A stretch of 6,041 nucleotides of DNA, taken from the NCBI GenBank assembly GCA_017418765.1, contig JAFOMV010000081.1, positions 1 through 6,041 of the forward strand, read 5' to 3'. Below the pieces are notes generated by a model. That model worked only from the letters and a program-made list of their open reading frames with translations, was not told the DNA's origin and made no database searches. This stretch comes from Ruminococcus sp. GTDB taxonomy: Bacteria; Bacillota_A; Clostridia; Oscillospirales; Ruminococcaceae. Within the stretch, counting starts at the first letter, position 1. Every line of letters starts with the position of its first letter. Shown in pieces: positions 3,848-6,041 of the stretch. Both the position numbers and the translations under genes were made by a program.

Positions 3848-6041
3848 ATGAGAAACAAAACAAGGATCATTATCTGCACAGCGGCTGCGGCTGTAGGTAT
3901 CATGGCGGCAGCACCTGTATCGGCTTCGGCAGATGTGGTCTTCACAGATGAGCCTGCGGTATCATCATGGTATAAGGACGACGAGGGCAGGATCTACTAT
4001 TACAATGCGAAAAACGAAGCCGTCAAGGGTGAACAGATCGTAAACGGGAAAAAGTACCTTTTCTCAGAGAACGGTGTGCTCAAAACAGGCTGGAGGACTG
4101 TAGGAGGCAAGCGAAGATACTATGACCCCGAAACAGGTTCTCAGTGTTTCGGCTGGATAGAGTACGGCGGCAGCAAATACTATTCGACTGCTGATAACGG
4201 CAAAACAACAGGCGTTATGCGTGAAACAGGGGACAAGCTGCGCTTCTTTGACGAATACGGCAGAATGGCAGAGACAGGCGGCTTCGTTACAGACGGAGAG
4301 TTCCCTTATTATTTAAATGAAGAAGGCTATATCGTATCAGGCGATACAGTTATAGACGATGTCCCCTATATAATTTCCGATACAGGAGAGATAGCAACAG
4401 GCTGGCAGACAGTTGACGGAAAGAAATACTACTACGATGAAAAAACAGGAAACGCAGTTATCGGAAAAGCCGGAATAGACGGTGCCCACTACATCATCAC
4501 GAAATCTGACGGTATGCTCACAGGTGAACAGGTCTATGAAGGTCAGCCCTATCTGCTGGGCGATGACGGAAAGGTGCTCACAGGCTGGCAGACCATTGGC
4601 GGCAGTAAGTATTACTTCCATGAGGATGCCTCAAATGCGTCAGGACTTACCGTGATAGACGGCAAAAAGTATATGTTCAGCGGCAGCGGAGAAATGCTGA
4701 CAGGCTGGCAGACTGCCGATGGAAAGCTCCATTATTTCGATGAAAAAGGCGTAATGCAGACAGGCCTTGTCACTGTTGACGGAAAGCTCTACAGCCTTGA
4801 CGGAAACGGCGCTGTATCAAAGGGCTTACAGACTATAAAAGACAAGACCTATTACTTCGGCGAGGATAATGCTGCGGTCTCAGGACTTGCTGAAATAGAC
4901 GGAAAGCTCTACTTCTTCGATGAAGACCATGCCATGAAGAAAGGCGTAGTTTCTGCCGGCGGTGATACTTATCTTTTCGGCAAGGATGGTGCGGCACTCA
5001 AAGGCTGGCAGACATCCGCTGACAAGAAGTATTACCTGGGCAATGACTTCAAAGCCGTAAAGGGCATACAGACTATCAACAAGAAAAAGTACATTTTCAG
5101 CGATAAATGTGAGCTCCTCACAGGCTTGCAGACATACGAAAAGAATATCTATCTCCTTGACAAGAACGGAGTCATGCTCACAGGCTGGCAGACTGTCGGC
5201 AAGGATAAATACTTCTTTGCTGAGGACGGAAAGGCATACACAGGATTGCAGGAAGTCGGCGGAGATACTTATTTATTCAGCAGCAAGGGTGTCATGCTCA
5301 CAGGCTTGCAGGAGATAGACGGTACCAAATATAATCTTTCCGAGGATGGTAAGCTTATCTCAGGCTGGAAGAAAAAGGACGGAAAGACCTATTACTATTC
5401 CGCTGAGGGAAATGCTCTTACAGGAGTAAATACCATCGACGGAAACATCTACTGCTTCGATAAAAACGGAGTTATGCTCACAGGCAAGACAGAGATAGGC
5501 AGTATGACCTACTTCCTTGCTGATGACGGAAAAGCCCTGAAAGGCTGGCAGAATGTGGGCAATGACAGATACTATTTCGCCGATAACGGCGCTGCTCTCA
5601 GAGGCATAAACGAAATAGACGGCAAGATCTACAATTTCGGCAGCAAAGGCGCTATGCAGAAAGGCTGGGCTGAGCTGAACGGTGAAAGATACTACTTCAG
5701 CACAAAAGACGGCACTATGGTAACCGGCTTACAGACCATAGGCTATGACAAGTACTACTTCAACGAAAACGGCATATCTGCATACGGGTTTGTGACTATC
5801 GGCGAAAAGACCTATAACTTCGGCAAAACAGGCGCTATGGAAAAGGGCTGGGCTGAAAAAGACGGAAAGAAGTATTACTTCGGCACAGAAGATGGTGCTA
5901 TGGTAACAGGCTTACAGACCATAGGCGATGACAAGTATTACTTCAACGAAAACGGCACATCTGCATACGGTTTCGTGACTATCGGCGGCAAGACCTATAA
6001 TTTCGGCAAAACAGGCGCTATGGAAAAGGGCTGGACTGAAA
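3848..6041 (+). CDS. Secreted repeat protein with choline-/glucan-binding-type cell-wall repeats (3' end outside window)
   Basis: The frame is open from the ATG to the window edge (731 codons, no stop). GAGGAG lies 7 bases before the ATG. Residues 1-28 are a signal peptide: RNKTR, a hydrophobic core, then AAAPVSASA with likely cleavage before D29; the Cys at 10 is not in a lipobox. After a short lead-in, nearly all the rest is about 33 tandem modules of 20-21 residues on the pattern GWQT-x-dGKkYYF-x(3)-dGxmlT, the cell-wall-binding repeat family shared by pneumococcal choline-binding proteins, streptococcal glucan-binding proteins and clostridial toxin CROP regions. The WYY of classic choline repeats is mostly KYY or TYY here, closer to glucan-binding/CROP types, so a glycan ligand is as likely as choline. 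No enzyme domain, sortase motif or membrane segment is visible; one may lie downstream. It probably anchors at or beyond the cell surface. It has its own promoter and follows a terminator. Confidence 0.9.
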   Translation, partial: MRNKTRIIICTAAAAVGIMAAAPVSASADVVFTDEPAVSSWYKDDEGRIYYYNAKNEAVKGEQIVNGKKYLFSENGVLKTGWRTVGGKRRYYDPETGSQCFGWIEYGGSKYYSTADNGKTTGVMRETGDKLRFFDEYGRMAETGGFVTDGEFPYYLNEEGYIVSGDTVIDDVPYIISDTGEIATGWQTVDGKKYYYDEKTGNAVIGKAGIDGAHYIITKSDGMLTGEQVYEGQPYLLGDDGKVLTGWQTIGGSKYYFHEDASNASGLTVIDGKKYMFSGSGEMLTGWQTADGKLHYFDEKGVMQTGLVTVDGKLYSLDGNGAVSKGLQTIKDKTYYFGEDNAAVSGLAEIDGKLYFFDEDHAMKKGVVSAGGDTYLFGKDGAALKGWQTSADKKYYLGNDFKAVKGIQTINKKKYIFSDKCELLTGLQTYEKNIYLLDKNGVMLTGWQTVGKDKYFFAEDGKAYTGLQEVGGDTYLFSSKGVMLTGLQEIDGTKYNLSEDGKLISGWKKKDGKTYYYSAEGNALTGVNTIDGNIYCFDKNGVMLTGKTEIGSMTYFLADDGKALKGWQNVGNDRYYFADNGAALRGINEIDGKIYNFGSKGAMQKGWAELNGERYYFSTKDGTMVTGLQTIGYDKYYFNENGISAYGFVTIGEKTYNFGKTGAMEKGWAEKDGKKYYFGTEDGAMVTGLQTIGDDKYYFNENGTSAYGFVTIGGKTYNFGKTGAMEKGWTE
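5663..6041 (+). repeat. 183-bp tandem duplication within the repeat protein
   Basis: Two consecutive 183-bp units (5663-5845 and 5846-6028) each encode the same three-module, 61-residue block, and a third begins at 6029 and is cut by the window edge. The two full copies differ at about 10 of 61 residues, seven of them in the first module; the second and third modules differ at only three. Upstream modules are much more divergent. This indicates recent in-frame expansion by recombination or slippage, and copy number may vary between strains. Confidence 0.88.

Noticed and set aside
4337..4621. 94-codon open frame on - inside the repeat protein
   Set aside because: Antisense of the repeat modules; no independent start signal.
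5109..5318. 69-codon + frame with repeated SQACR-like peptides
   Set aside because: It is an off-frame reading of the repeat protein; its internal repetition only mirrors the 60-bp DNA repeats.
3848..6041. CRISPR-like or minisatellite array suggested by regular repetition
   Set aside because: The repeats are in frame, diverged at the DNA level and encode a coherent binding-repeat protein; there are no spacers.

Overview
The window looks like chromosome from a Gram-positive anaerobe of the Clostridia, most like a Ruminococcus-type gut bacterium. This is inferred from the moderate GC content with AT-rich intergenic gaps, the strong GGAGG-type ribosome binding sites, a Firmicutes-style CarD regulator, a compact nifS-nifU operon without iscR, hscA or hscB, and a secreted protein made of clostridial-type cell-wall/glycan-binding repeats. 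The genus is a guess from style, not a proof.

Layout, all recognised genes on the + strand. (1) Positions 1-185 hold no gene I can name: a GC-rich edge at 1-66 that may be the end of a neighbouring gene, then AT-rich spacer. (2) Positions 186-778 carry a promoter, a leader hairpin and carD, a regulator that binds RNA polymerase. (3) Positions 779-1067 are non-coding. They are dominated by a 182-bp nearly self-complementary element (807-988) with perfect 23-bp ends, which looks like a miniature inverted-repeat element or a structured RNA. A degenerate copy of one of its ends abuts the carD promoter at 168-189. (4) Positions 1068-3657 form one probable operon: promoter, rnhA (RNase HI), nifS (cysteine desulfurase), a small protein resembling only domain II of EF-Tu, nifU (Fe-S scaffold), then a clear intrinsic terminator. 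NifS supplies sulfur from cysteine and NifU assembles the cluster. The small protein overlaps nifS by one base, so it is probably co-translated with it, but its role is unknown. The rnhA start is odd: the ribosome binding site points to an ATC codon, while the only ordinary start codon lies inside that site. (5) Positions 3658-3847 are a regulatory gap with a consensus-like promoter whose spacer contains a run of nine T, a palindrome at the predicted transcription start, and repeated motifs in the leader. (6) From 3848 to the end runs an exported repeat protein, cut off by the window edge, with a signal peptide and about 33 modules of roughly 20 residues. Its Trp-bearing modules recur about every 60 residues, and the last part is a recent 183-bp tandem duplication.

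The least ordinary items are the palindromic element, the stand-alone EF-Tu-domain-II-like gene inside the Fe-S operon, the non-canonical rnhA start, and the promoter and architecture of the repeat protein. I see no defence system, CRISPR array, transposase gene, tRNA or rRNA here.
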